A stretch of DNA of 8,389 nt from Hyphomicrobiales bacterium (GCA_014380505.1 JACMJT010000104.1:1-8389); one strand, 5' to 3'; numbered from the stretch's first letter, positions 1 to 6,914 are shown. The notes: generated by a model not told the origin, from the letters alone. Translations and numbers: made by a program.

Positions 1-49
1 CGCGGCGGCTGCCGATGCCGGATTTTTGCAGAAAGATATTGAGCCGCAT
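1..49 (-). CDS. S4-domain pseudouridine synthase (RsuA/RluB family), 5' end only
   Basis: Only the first 16 codons are in the window; the gene continues past the left edge. The start is an ATG at 49-47 and the reading begins MRLNIFLQKSGIGSRR. This matches the opening of the S4 RNA-binding domain in RsuA/RluB/RluE/RluF-type pseudouridine synthases, which typically start with an RLNK(F/Y)L...SG..SRREAD pattern. Those enzymes isomerise uridine to pseudouridine in rRNA. The catalytic domain is not visible, so the family member and its target cannot be named. A possible Shine-Dalgarno AGGG lies at 63-60, ten bases before the start and touching the edge of the palindromic repeat at 62-126. The gene runs in the same direction as the large minus-strand unit but is separated from moaD by 94 bases. 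Another S4-domain protein remains possible because so little is visible. Confidence 0.68.
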   Translation of the reverse strand, partial: MRLNIFLQKSGIGSRR

Positions 50-61
50 TCCCCAATTACC

Positions 62-126
62 CTGTCACCCCGGCGAAAGCCGGGGTCCATGACAGACATG
101 GATTCCGGCTTTCGCCGGAATGACGG
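62..126. repeat. Palindromic intergenic repeat, copy 1
   Basis: Two 28-base arms (62-89 and 99-126) form an inverted repeat around a 9-base spacer, with a few mismatches between them. Each arm also contains a small internal palindrome built on CCGGCGAAAGCCGG. The arms belong to the same family as the perfect 28-base arms at 8103-8130 and 8176-8203. Such elements are known as dispersed intergenic repeats in many Alphaproteobacteria and can fold into stable hairpins in RNA. This copy lies between the moaD stop (144) and the start of the next minus-strand gene (49). No T-run follows it on the minus strand, so it is not a classical intrinsic terminator, although it could protect the 3' end of the transcript. 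Confidence 0.9.
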
Positions 127-143
127 AAAAGGGAACTATCCAC

Positions 144-395
144 TCAGCCCCCCGTCACGGGCGGGAAGAAGGCAACCTCCCTAGCTCCCATAAGAGAGGC
201 GTCCAGCGGCACATGGGCCTTGTCCACGGCCGCTCGCAACGTCCGGCGATCGGCGAAGGCGGCAGCACAGCCTTCATCGCGGGCGCTAAGAAAATCGATC
301 AGTCCACTGACGGTATTGACAACGGGCGGAAGCTCGATCCTGTCCTCGCTGCGTCCAACGATCTGGCGCACCCGCGCGAAATAGAGAATCTTCAC
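144..395 (-). CDS. moaD: MoaD, molybdopterin synthase small (sulfur-carrier) subunit
   Basis: This 83-residue protein has the length and ubiquitin-like pattern of MoaD. It opens with KILYFARVR and ends with FFPPVTGG. The C-terminal Gly-Gly (82-83) is the tail that MoeB adenylates and that becomes a thiocarboxylate, donating sulfur to precursor Z in the molybdopterin synthase complex with MoaE. Translation starts at GTG (395-393), directly after the TAA stop of pgsA (398-396), so the two genes abut without a spacer and are probably translationally coupled. MoaD is usually followed by moaE; here a repeat and a pseudouridine-synthase-like gene follow instead, so the partner must lie elsewhere. 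The other Gly-Gly sulfur carrier, ThiS, is shorter and lacks the YFARVR opening. Confidence 0.93.
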   Translation of the reverse strand: MKILYFARVRQIVGRSEDRIELPPVVNTVSGLIDFLSARDEGCAAAFADRRTLRAAVDKAHVPLDASLMGAREVAFFPPVTGG

Positions 396-1004
396 TTAGT
401 CCACCACATGGCGGAGGCCGGCGCGGAAATAATCATAACCCGTATAAAGCGTGAGTCCCGCCGCGACCCACAGGAGGCCAATGCCGAATTCTGTGACGTA
501 GGGAACAAGCCTGTCGCCCGCTGGTCCCGCGATGAGAAAGCCGATGGCGAGAAACTGCGCCGTGGTTTTCCACTTGGCAATCTTGGTGACGGGCACCGAC
601 ACCTGAAGCTCGCCCAGATATTCGCGAAGCCCCGAGACTAAAACCTCGCGTGACAGAATGATGATCGCAGCCCAAATGTGACCGCCGAACAGAATGCCAT
701 CTGCCGAGAGCACCAGCAGCACCACCGCCACCAGCACCTTGTCGGCGATGGGATCGAGCATGCGCCCCAGTGAGGATTGCTGTTGCCACTTGCGGGCGAG
801 GTAGCCATCGAGAAAATCCGTAGCCGCCGCCACGATGTAAATCGCCAGTGCCGCCCAGCGGGCGCTGTTGCCGCCATACATGAGCAGGCCCGCCACGGCC
901 GGAACGGTAACGATCCGCCCATACGTGAGAATGTTGGGCAAATTCCAGATTTTCGAATAGCCAGCCACTTTTTCAGCCTCGGCTCGACTCACCATGTCGC
1001 TCAT
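396..1004 (-). CDS. pgsA: PgsA, CDP-diacylglycerol-glycerol-3-phosphate 3-phosphatidyltransferase
   Basis: This 202-residue integral membrane protein makes phosphatidylglycerophosphate from CDP-diacylglycerol and glycerol-3-phosphate, the committed step to phosphatidylglycerol and cardiolipin. The CDP-alcohol phosphatidyltransferase signature is complete: D63-x2-D66-G67-x2-A70-R71-x8-G80-x3-D84-x3-D88. The [11 protein letters not shown] stretch near residues 21-31 is typical of PgsA rather than of phosphatidylserine or phosphatidylcholine synthases. Hydrophobic segments lie at about 30-44, 50-64, 89-102, 110-120, 150-161 and 173-187, consistent with six membrane passes. The start ATG (1004-1002) overlaps the uvrC stop TGA in an ATGA junction, so translation is likely coupled. 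Met4 is a possible alternative start. The uvrC-pgsA-moaD order is common in Hyphomicrobiales. Confidence 0.95.
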   Translation of the reverse strand: MSDMVSRAEAEKVAGYSKIWNLPNILTYGRIVTVPAVAGLLMYGGNSARWAALAIYIVAAATDFLDGYLARKWQQQSSLGRMLDPIADKVLVAVVLLVLSADGILFGGHIWAAIIILSREVLVSGLREYLGELQVSVPVTKIAKWKTTAQFLAIGFLIAGPAGDRLVPYVTEFGIGLLWVAAGLTLYTGYDYFRAGLRHVVD

Positions 1005-2875
1005 TGTGCGCCTTCATGGAAGTGATCGTAAATGGCCTGCGCCAGGGCACGGCTCACGCCATCGACCGCCGACAATTCCGCAACTCTTGCCTGCCCCACC
1101 GCTTTCGCCGATCCGAAGGCCTGGAGCAAGGCCTTCTTGCGCAATGGTCCAATGCCGGGAATATCGTCGAGCGGATTGGCGCCAATCGCCTTGGAACGCT
1201 TGGCCCGGTGCGTGCCGATCGCAAACCGGTGCGCCTCGTCCCGCAGGCGCTGGATATAGTAAAGCACCGGATCGCGGGCTTCGAGCATAAAGGAGGGCTT
1301 CCCCGTCACATAAAAATGCTCGCGCCCCGCATCGCGGTCAGGCCCCTTGGCAACACCCGCCACCGGAAGGTTGAACAGGCCCAATTCATTCAGCACCCCC
1401 TTTGCCGCCGAAAGCTGCCCCTGCCCGCCGTCAATCAGCACCAGGTCGGGCCAGGCCTGCTCGCCATTTTCCTCAGCTTCGCCACGCATGCCTTCCTCTT
1501 TCAAAAGCCGCGCGAAGCGCCGGGTCAGCACTTCTCGCATCATGGCGAAATCGTCCGAGGTCACATCCGCGCGGATGTTGAACTTGCGGTATTGCGATTT
1601 GATCAGTCCCTCCGGCCCCGCCACGATCATGGCGCCCACGGGATTGGTCCCCTGAATGTGCGAGTTGTCGTAAACCTCGATCCGCTTCGGCGTTTCAGGA
1701 AGAGAGAACACGCGTGCAACACCTTCCAGCAATTTCGCCTGTGATGAAGATTCAGCCATCTTCCGCCCCATGGCTTCGCGCGCATTTGTGACGGCGTGAT
1801 CAACCAGCAGCTTTCTTTCACCCCGTTGCGGCACTGCCACGTCAACCCGCCTGCCTGCCAAAGTCGATAGCGCCTCCTCCAGCAGCTCATGCTCCTCAAT
1901 CTCGTGGGACAGCAGCACGCATTTCGGCACCGGCTTGCCGTCATAAAACTGCGCCAGAAACGAAGCGAGGATTTCGCTGGGGGCGAAGGATTTGTCGGCG
2001 CGGGGAAAATAGGCCCGGTTGCCCCAGTTCTGGCCCGAGCGGAAGAAGAACACCTGGATGCAGGTGTGCCCTCCCTCCTGGGCCAAGCCGAATACATCCG
2101 CCTCATCCACCGTCTGCGGGTTTATCCCCTGCTGCGCCGTCACAAAACTCATGGCCTGAATGCGGTCGCGGATGCGCGCTGCCTGTTCGAAGTCGAGCTT
2201 GCCCGACGCCTCCTCCATGAACCTGGCCAATTCCGCCTTCACGGCCTGGCTCTTGCCGCCAAGAAAAGCTTCCGCCTCCCGCACCAGCTCGTCATAGGCC
2301 GGAAGGTCGATATAGCCCACGCATGGCGCCGAGCAGCGCTTGATCTGATACAGCAGGCACGGCCGCGTCCGGTTCGCATAAACGCTGTCATTGCAGGATC
2401 TCAGCAGAAATGCCTTCTGCAACGTGTTAATCGCCCGGTTGACCGCTCCCGCCGAAGCGAACGGCCCATAGTAGCTCCCCTTTTTATTGCGGCTACCCCG
2501 ATGCTTGCTGAGTTGCGCCACCGCATGGTCCTTGCAGATCAGAATATAGGGAAACGACTTGTCGTCGCGCAGCGTGACATTGTAGCGGGGCTTGAGTTTC
2601 TTGATGAGATTGGCTTCCAGCAAGAGCGCTTCCGCGTCGGTGGCCGTGGTCACGAACTCCATAGTGGCCGTTAGCGCAATCATCGCCGCAATGCGGCTGG
2701 TATGGCCTCCCAAGCGCGTATAGCTCGAGACCCGGTTTTTCAGGTTCCGCGCCTTGCCCACATAGATGGCGTCACCCTTCGCATCGATCATGCGATAGAC
2801 CCCAGGCTTCCCCGGCAGCCGCGAAACAAAATCACGGATAATTTCCGGGCCAGATGGATGTGCGGATTCAGACAT
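1001..2875 (-). CDS. uvrC: UvrC, excinuclease ABC subunit C
   Basis: This 624-residue protein is the dual-incision nuclease of UvrABC nucleotide excision repair. The domain order is complete. An N-terminal GIY-YIG nuclease (about 20-100) has GVY at 25-27, IYVG at 37-40, Arg43 and a probable catalytic Glu87, and makes the 3' incision. A cysteine motif C161-x11-C173-x7-C181-x3-C185 has the spacing of the iron-sulfur site described in E. coli UvrC. A UVR domain for UvrB contact lies at about 208-243. The RNase H-like nuclease for the 5' incision includes YDNSH (402-406), IDGGQGQL (481-488) and RDEAHRFA (545-552). Tandem helix-hairpin-helix motifs lie at about 568-620, including [10 protein letters not shown]. 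The ATG (2875-2873) is 25 bases past the folB stop, and the stop overlaps the pgsA start. The gene appears intact. Confidence 0.98.
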   Translation of the reverse strand: MSESAHPSGPEIIRDFVSRLPGKPGVYRMIDAKGDAIYVGKARNLKNRVSSYTRLGGHTSRIAAMIALTATMEFVTTATDAEALLLEANLIKKLKPRYNVTLRDDKSFPYILICKDHAVAQLSKHRGSRNKKGSYYGPFASAGAVNRAINTLQKAFLLRSCNDSVYANRTRPCLLYQIKRCSAPCVGYIDLPAYDELVREAEAFLGGKSQAVKAELARFMEEASGKLDFEQAARIRDRIQAMSFVTAQQGINPQTVDEADVFGLAQEGGHTCIQVFFFRSGQNWGNRAYFPRADKSFAPSEILASFLAQFYDGKPVPKCVLLSHEIEEHELLEEALSTLAGRRVDVAVPQRGERKLLVDHAVTNAREAMGRKMAESSSQAKLLEGVARVFSLPETPKRIEVYDNSHIQGTNPVGAMIVAGPEGLIKSQYRKFNIRADVTSDDFAMMREVLTRRFARLLKEEGMRGEAEENGEQAWPDLVLIDGGQGQLSAAKGVLNELGLFNLPVAGVAKGPDRDAGREHFYVTGKPSFMLEARDPVLYYIQRLRDEAHRFAIGTHRAKRSKAIGANPLDDIPGIGPLRKKALLQAFGSAKAVGQARVAELSAVDGVSRALAQAIYDHFHEGAQ

Positions 2876-2900
2876 GGGCCTATTCTACCCTATCCGGCGT

Positions 2901-3302
2901 TCACCGCACCCGTTCGATCTCAACACCCACACTCCGCGCGTTGGGAATAATCTCGGGCTTCTCGATCCGGACGCGGGCCGCCATCACGCGTTTGTCCTTG
3001 AGGCAAGCGGCGGCGATCAATTCCGCCAGCGTCTCGACCAGATTGACATGGCCCTGCGCCACGATCGCCTCCACCTTCTTCACCACGATCTCATAGCTCA
3101 CCACATTGCCGATATCGTCGGTCAGCGGATTGGCCCCCTCCTTCACCGAGAGATCGATGTTGACGATAATGCGCTGCGGCGTCGTCTTCTCATGCTCATG
3201 GATGCCGAGAGTCGCCATCACCTCGAGGTCGCGCACGAACACATGGCGGAGCCTCGCCACGCCACTGGCGACATGGTGGCTGATCATCGGTTTCTTGCTC
3301 AT
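2901..3302 (-). CDS. folB: FolB-like dihydroneopterin aldolase
   Basis: This 133-residue protein resembles dihydroneopterin aldolase, which cleaves 7,8-dihydroneopterin to 6-hydroxymethyl-dihydropterin and glycolaldehyde in folate synthesis. Family positions seen are GIHEHE (33-38, with Glu38 at the conserved acidic site), Q43, Tyr70 in VVSY, LVETLAE (88-94), Lys115-Pro116 in RIEKP and the closing SVGVEIER (124-131). The retained Lys-Pro favours FolB over the epimerase FolX. About 18 residues precede the first conserved strand, a little longer than usual. The ATG (3302-3300) overlaps the stop of the upstream SDR in an ATGA junction. Canonical folB usually sits between folP and folK; here it stands beside a pteridine-reductase-like gene, so it may be a second paralogue with a distinct pterin substrate. 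Confidence 0.85.
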   Translation of the reverse strand: MSKKPMISHHVASGVARLRHVFVRDLEVMATLGIHEHEKTTPQRIIVNIDLSVKEGANPLTDDIGNVVSYEIVVKKVEAIVAQGHVNLVETLAELIAAACLKDKRVMAARVRIEKPEIIPNARSVGVEIERVR

Positions 3303-4051
3303 TCCTTGACCTCGGTTACATCCGCTGTCCGCCAGACCAGATGCTGCCCGCCATCCAGCACAATCATCTGTCCCGTAAGCGCCGGTTGCGACAATATGAA
3401 TTTCACCGCCGCCGATATTTCCGCGGGCGACGTAGCCCGCTCAAGCAGCGTCAGGCGCGATTGCTTGGCGAATTCATCCTCGTCCATGCGAACACTCGGC
3501 AGCGCCGGTCCCGGCCCGATGGCATTGACGCGAATGCGCGGCGCCAGCGCCTGGGCCAGCGTCCGCGTTGCGGTCCACAGGGCGGATTTCGACGCTGTGT
3601 AGGAAAAGAACTTGGGCGTCAGTTTCCACACCCGCTGGTCGATGATGCTGATGATGTTGCCAGTCTCCCCGCCCGCCAATTGCCGCGCGAAGGCCTGCGA
3701 CAGGAACACCGGCGCCCGTAAATTGATATCGAGATGCTGGCCCCAACTCGCCTGCGTGATTGAACCCACCACATCGGGCTCGAACACTGAAGCATTGTTG
3801 ATAAGGCAGCTAAGCCCGCCCAGCGCCTTCGACGCCTCTACCACAAGCCGCTCAGGCACTGCCGGATCGGCAAGGTTCCCTTGCACCATCACGGCCTTTC
3901 GCCCCATGCGCGAGATGAGGCCCACAACCTCTTCGGCTTCAGAGGTCGAGGCATTGCAATGAACCCCCACATCCCAGCCGTCCGCCGCGAGGTCGAGCGC
4001 GATCTGCCGCCCGATCCGCCGCGCCGAACCCGTGACCAGGGCCGATTTCAC
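3299..4051 (-). CDS. Short-chain dehydrogenase of the pteridine reductase (PTR1/FolM) type
   Basis: This 250-residue Rossmann-fold SDR uses NAD(P)H, probably NADPH. Three features separate it from ordinary SDRs and match pteridine reductases. The dinucleotide loop is TGSARRIG (7-14), which fits TGx3RxG rather than TGx3GxG. The usual catalytic serine is replaced by Asp138 (SIIDQ). Tyr151 and Lys155 follow at the Asp-x12-Tyr-x3-Lys spacing known from Leishmania PTR1. NNAS (85-88), Asn110, a GPG turn (179-181) and a C-terminal LDGGQ complete the fold. Likely activity is reduction of dihydropterins or dihydrofolate, as for FolM, but the substrate is inferred. Translation starts at GTG (4051-4049), with an AAGG ribosome binding site about seven bases before it. 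The stop overlaps the folB-like start, supporting a shared pterin role. Confidence 0.85.
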   Translation of the reverse strand: MKSALVTGSARRIGRQIALDLAADGWDVGVHCNASTSEAEEVVGLISRMGRKAVMVQGNLADPAVPERLVVEASKALGGLSCLINNASVFEPDVVGSITQASWGQHLDINLRAPVFLSQAFARQLAGGETGNIISIIDQRVWKLTPKFFSYTASKSALWTATRTLAQALAPRIRVNAIGPGPALPSVRMDEDEFAKQSRLTLLERATSPAEISAAVKFILSQPALTGQMIVLDGGQHLVWRTADVTEVKE

Positions 4052-4061
4052 CTGACAGCCT

Positions 4062-4427
4062 TCATCCCTTCGGCATCAATATCACATAGTGCTTGCGCAC
4101 TTTTTTGATTGTCTCCCAGGTGCCCTTGAAGCCCGGCGGGATGATGAAGGCATCGCCCTTCTTCAGCGTCCACTTCTTGCCCTTGTCGTTGGTCAGCACC
4201 GCCTTTCCCTGGATGAAGTGGCAGAACTCCCACTCGCGATAGTCGATCGCAAGCTTGCTGGGCGTCGATTCCCAAATGCCGCTATGGAGCCTTCCATCTT
4301 CCCCCGAGAAATGGTTCCACGTCTTCGTCTTGTATTTACCCTTGATGACCTTCGCTGCATCGGCGGTATCCGCCTCCATCTTGGGCGAACCCTTGCCCTT
4401 CGTTTTCATCACCAGAATATCGACCAT
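4062..4427 (-). CDS. Small cupin-domain protein of unknown substrate
   Basis: This 121-residue protein has one cupin fold of the DUF861/Cupin_3 type. Strands run from about 47 to 118, with GIWESTP (50-56), YREWEFCHFIQGKAVL (63-78), KKGDAFIIPPG (89-99) and FKGTWE (100-105). The GDAFIIPPG stretch is the typical second cupin motif. The metal-ligand pattern is not the full His-rich set of classical cupin dioxygenases: candidate ligands are Glu65, Glu67 and His70. Relatives are often annotated as ureidoglycine-aminohydrolase-like or EutQ-like, but nothing here fixes a function. The N-terminal 30 residues are lysine-rich. An AGGG ribosome binding site at 4440-4437 supports the ATG at 4427; Met7 and Met17 are alternatives. 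The gene starts one base after the nucleotidyltransferase stop and ends 10 bases before the SDR start. Confidence 0.8.
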   Translation of the reverse strand: MVDILVMKTKGKGSPKMEADTADAAKVIKGKYKTKTWNHFSGEDGRLHSGIWESTPSKLAIDYREWEFCHFIQGKAVLTNDKGKKWTLKKGDAFIIPPGFKGTWETIKKVRKHYVILMPKG

Positions 4428-4428
4428 G

Positions 4429-5622
4429 TCACCAATCCCTTTCTTCGTTTCGTTTCAGCAATTCTTCCCTGTCCGGCTTGAAGTCCGATTGGACCCACCG
4501 GTCCTCGATCCGCCGCAGTGCCTCGCCCAATTCCGGCCCGGCTTTGAGCCCCGCCGCAATCAAGTCCTTGCCGTTAACCGGCAGCGCTGGGATGGACCAG
4601 CGGTCGGGTAATCGCAACAGCCGCTTCCATTTGGCATCATCAAGCGGAGCCTTCGACCGCGCCCAGGCGAGATTGACGGCGTCCCGCCAGGTGTCGGCGC
4701 CCATCCGGTACAAGGCCATGCGCTGTTCGCGGGCCCCCAACTCCGGCGACGGCGGCGTGGCCTGCAGCACAGCATCGATACGGCCCGCCTCATGGTTGGA
4801 GAGCCGCAGCCTCTCCTTGAGCGTGCGAGGTTCCGCCGCCAGCACTGCGAGACGCAACACCGGATCGGGCGGCAGCCGCCCCAGCACACGCCATTGCTCC
4901 GTATAGGGAAGAATACGCTTGAGAATGCCTTCTCGCGCCATGATCCCGAGCGTCGCCACTGCTCCCGGGGCGGCGATCAACTTCATCATTTCCTGGCGGA
5001 TACGCTCCGCCGACAGAGAGCCTAGACGCCTGGCGTATCGTCTGCATGCCGCAAGTCCAGCGGCGTCGGGCGAACCTTTACCAAACTGCGCATGGAAACG
5101 GAAAAAGCGCAGGATGCGCAGATAGTCTTCTTCGATCCGCTTCGACGGGCTTCCAACGAAGATGATCCTGTTTCGTAAAATATCCCTATAACCATCGGTA
5201 AAATCGTGGATTTTTCCACGATCGTCACAGTAAAGCGCGTTCATGGTGAAGTCGCGGCGCAAGGCATCGCGCTCCCAGTCGTCGTGGAAGGCAACACGCG
5301 CCCGGCGGCCATCGGTTTCGACATCATGGCGGAGCGTCGTCACCTCGTAGGGGCGATGGTGCGCCACCACCGTCACGGTGCCATGGTCGATGCCGGTGGG
5401 ATGAACCCCGAGCCCCGCCGCCTGGCAAACCTCCATCACGCGCATGGGCGGCAGTGTCGCCGCCACATCCACATCGGCCACCGGAACCTTGAACAGGGCA
5501 TTGCGCACAGCACCGCCCGCCACCCGCGCCTCCCCGCCCGCCGCCGCGATCACCGCGAATATCTGCTGCAAGCCCGGCTCGCTGAGCCAGCGCGCCCGTG
5601 CCAGTGACGGGAGCTTCGTCAT
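4429..5622 (-). CDS. cca: CCA tRNA nucleotidyltransferase / poly(A)-polymerase family protein
   Basis: This 397-residue class II nucleotidyltransferase most likely adds or repairs the CCA 3' end of tRNA. The head domain shows VAGGAVRNAL (34-43), the catalytic carboxylates D50-x-D52 in ADVDVAAT, HGTVTV (80-85), TLRHDVETDGRRA (96-108) and RRDFTMNALY (122-131). RIEEDYLRILRFFRF (162-176) follows, then LSAERIRQE (203-211) in the RNA-binding neck. The C-terminal part has LPVNGKDLIAAG (347-358) and GPELGEAL (362-369), typical of the tRNA nucleotidyltransferase C-terminal domain. There is no HD phosphohydrolase domain. CCA-adding enzymes and poly(A) polymerases of this class cannot be told apart reliably from sequence; CCA addition is favoured by the alphaproteobacterial context. 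The ATG (5622-5620) overlaps the stop of the Nudix gene in an ATGA junction. Confidence 0.92.
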   Translation of the reverse strand: MTKLPSLARARWLSEPGLQQIFAVIAAAGGEARVAGGAVRNALFKVPVADVDVAATLPPMRVMEVCQAAGLGVHPTGIDHGTVTVVAHHRPYEVTTLRHDVETDGRRARVAFHDDWERDALRRDFTMNALYCDDRGKIHDFTDGYRDILRNRIIFVGSPSKRIEEDYLRILRFFRFHAQFGKGSPDAAGLAACRRYARRLGSLSAERIRQEMMKLIAAPGAVATLGIMAREGILKRILPYTEQWRVLGRLPPDPVLRLAVLAAEPRTLKERLRLSNHEAGRIDAVLQATPPSPELGAREQRMALYRMGADTWRDAVNLAWARSKAPLDDAKWKRLLRLPDRWSIPALPVNGKDLIAAGLKAGPELGEALRRIEDRWVQSDFKPDREELLKRNEERDW

Positions 5623-6248
5623 TGCGGTGCGTACAGCAGCGAGTAGAGATTGCGGATCATGCCGGCCGTCGCCCCCCAGATGTAACGCTCGCCATAGGGC
5701 ATGGCATGAAAGAAGCGCGTCTTGCCCTGCCAGTCCCTCGAACCCTTGAGATGATGGTCCGGATTCATCAGGAAGGCGAGAGGCACCTCGAAGGTGTCCG
5801 TGACCTCGCCCGGATCGAGCGCCAGCTTGAAGCCGCGCCGCACCAGTCCCACCACCGGCACGACCCGGTATGATGTGCTGGTGATATAGGTGTCGAGAAA
5901 TCCAACAGGCTCGATGAACTCCCGAGCAATCCCGGTCTCTTCCTCCGTCTCGCGCAATGCCCCCGCAACCGGCCCTTCGTCGCCATCATCGATGCGCCCA
6001 CCCGGAAATGCCACCTGCCCACCATGGCGCGTGAGATGGGCCGTGCGCTGGGTGAGCAGCACCTGAAGCCCTCCTTCATCGGCAATCAGCGGCACCAGCA
6101 CGGCGGCGGCAATTGGCGTGTCCCCGGCCGCGATGATGCGCGCCTCCGGATTGAGATCGTCGTCGCTGAAGCGCGCCATCGCGACCGGCTCCCGGTGCAG
6201 CCGCGTCGCCGCCAACGACCTGAACTCCGCCTCGTCGAAGCGGAACAT
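5619..6248 (-). CDS. Nudix hydrolase, probable CoA pyrophosphatase
   Basis: This is a 209-residue protein when started at the ATG at 6248-6246. The reading frame stays open upstream to 6341, but that would overlap the DUF1285 gene by about 94 bases. The chosen ATG shares its A with the DUF1285 TGA stop and gives the usual family length. LLTQRTAHLTRHGGQVAFPGG (64-84) is the UPF0035 signature of CoA pyrophosphatases, and the Nudix helix follows with ALRETEEETGI (97-107), giving the metal-binding glutamates. The C-terminal GERYIWGATAGMI (186-198) is also typical. Family members hydrolyse CoA or related nucleotide diphosphates to 3',5'-ADP and 4'-phosphopantetheine in the cytoplasm; the true substrate is inferred. 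It lies between DUF1285 and cca, a recurrent order in Hyphomicrobiales. Confidence 0.92.
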   Translation of the reverse strand: MFRFDEAEFRSLAATRLHREPVAMARFSDDDLNPEARIIAAGDTPIAAAVLVPLIADEGGLQVLLTQRTAHLTRHGGQVAFPGGRIDDGDEGPVAGALRETEEETGIAREFIEPVGFLDTYITSTSYRVVPVVGLVRRGFKLALDPGEVTDTFEVPLAFLMNPDHHLKGSRDWQGKTRFFHAMPYGERYIWGATAGMIRNLYSLLYAPQ

Positions 6249-6835
6249 CAAGACTCGATGCCGATCTCTTTTGCCTTCTGCATTGGAAAGAAACGGCCAG
6301 AGGACCACACGCCGAACCAGCCATCCTTCACGGTTCCACAAGCCACGAGATCATAGAACAACGCCCGCGATACCAGCGCCTCAAGCCGCGCCCGGACCAG
6401 CACGTAGGGCTTGAGTCCGTCTGTCCCCGCCTCAGTCTCAAACCGCAGCGGATGGGCTTCATCCACCGTCACTTCATCGTCGGTATTGGTCTCAAAACCA
6501 ATCGTTTGGCCGCGGCCCCGATTGTCGACAGTCATGCGGATCGCCATGAAGGGCGCATCCTCCACCCGGATGCCGCATTTCTCCACCGGTGTCACAAGAT
6601 AATATTTGCCGTCCTCGTCGCGGCGGAGCACCGAGGCGAAGAGTTTCATCAGCGGTTTCCGCCCGATGGGCGAATTCATGTAAAACCAAGTGCCGTCCCG
6701 GGCGATCCGCATGTCGATGTCGCCGCAGAACGGCGGGTTCCACAAATGCACCGGCGGCAGGCCTTTGGCCCCCTTCGTGGCCTCCTTCAGGCCCTGCAAC
6801 GGATTGCTTGCATCCCTTGTATCCGCCGTCATCAT
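6248..6835 (-). CDS. DUF1285 family protein, function unknown
   Basis: This 195-residue cytoplasmic protein has no signal peptide or membrane segment. It carries the hallmark of DUF1285: PPVHLWNPPFCGDIDMRI (27-44) followed by DGTWFYMNSPIGR (47-59), then LVTPVEKCGIRVEDAPF (80-96). The family has no established biochemical role. It is the first gene of the minus-strand unit and overlaps the start of the Nudix gene by one base, so a role linked to nucleotide or RNA metabolism is possible but only suggested by position. Two adjacent ATG codons (6835-6833 and 6832-6830) are both usable starts. No strong ribosome binding site stands before them; a GAG about seven bases upstream is the best candidate. 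Confidence 0.9.
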   Translation of the reverse strand: MMTADTRDASNPLQGLKEATKGAKGLPPVHLWNPPFCGDIDMRIARDGTWFYMNSPIGRKPLMKLFASVLRRDEDGKYYLVTPVEKCGIRVEDAPFMAIRMTVDNRGRGQTIGFETNTDDEVTVDEAHPLRFETEAGTDGLKPYVLVRARLEALVSRALFYDLVACGTVKDGWFGVWSSGRFFPMQKAKEIGIES

Positions 6836-6891
6836 ATATGCTCAAATTGAGTCGAACTCATACCGCCTCTTTTAGGCCATCCTGCGCAAAC

Positions 6892-6897
6892 TATAAT
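6892..6897 (+). promoter_or_regulatory. -10 promoter element for the MoxR gene
   Basis: TATAAT at 6892-6897 is a perfect sigma-70 -10 consensus, placed 23 bases before the MoxR start codon. This would put transcription start near 6904 and give a short leader. The -35 region (around 6869-6874, TC-rich) does not resemble TTGACA, so the promoter may be weak, activator-dependent or read by another sigma factor. Perfect -10 boxes are rare in GC-rich DNA, which supports the call. Confidence 0.5.
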
Positions 6898-6910
6898 GGG
6901 ACCAATCACT

Positions 6911-6914
6911 AGGA
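6911..6914 (+). promoter_or_regulatory. Ribosome binding site of the MoxR gene
   Basis: AGGA at 6911-6914 precedes the ATG at 6921 by six bases, which is standard Shine-Dalgarno spacing. It supports this ATG as the start. Confidence 0.7.

Noticed and set aside
120..641. A 173-codon plus-strand frame over moaD and pgsA
   Set aside because: It is antisense to two recognisable genes, begins inside the repeat and has no family resemblance.
1889..2674. A 261-codon plus-strand frame within uvrC
   Set aside because: Antisense to intact uvrC; long opposite-strand frames are expected in GC-rich genes. No recognisable domain.
2876..2900. TAGAAT (read on the minus strand at 2887-2882) as a uvrC promoter -10 box
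   Set aside because: No -35 match at proper spacing, and the start of transcription would fall almost on the uvrC ATG.
2874..3602. A 242-codon plus-strand frame over the folB-like gene and the SDR
   Set aside because: Antisense to two overlapping genes with clear family motifs; no recognisable protein.
6249..6341. Longer Nudix start at 6341
   Set aside because: It would overlap DUF1285 by about 94 bases and add residues not typical of the family; the ATG at 6248 shares a base with the DUF1285 stop and gives the usual length.
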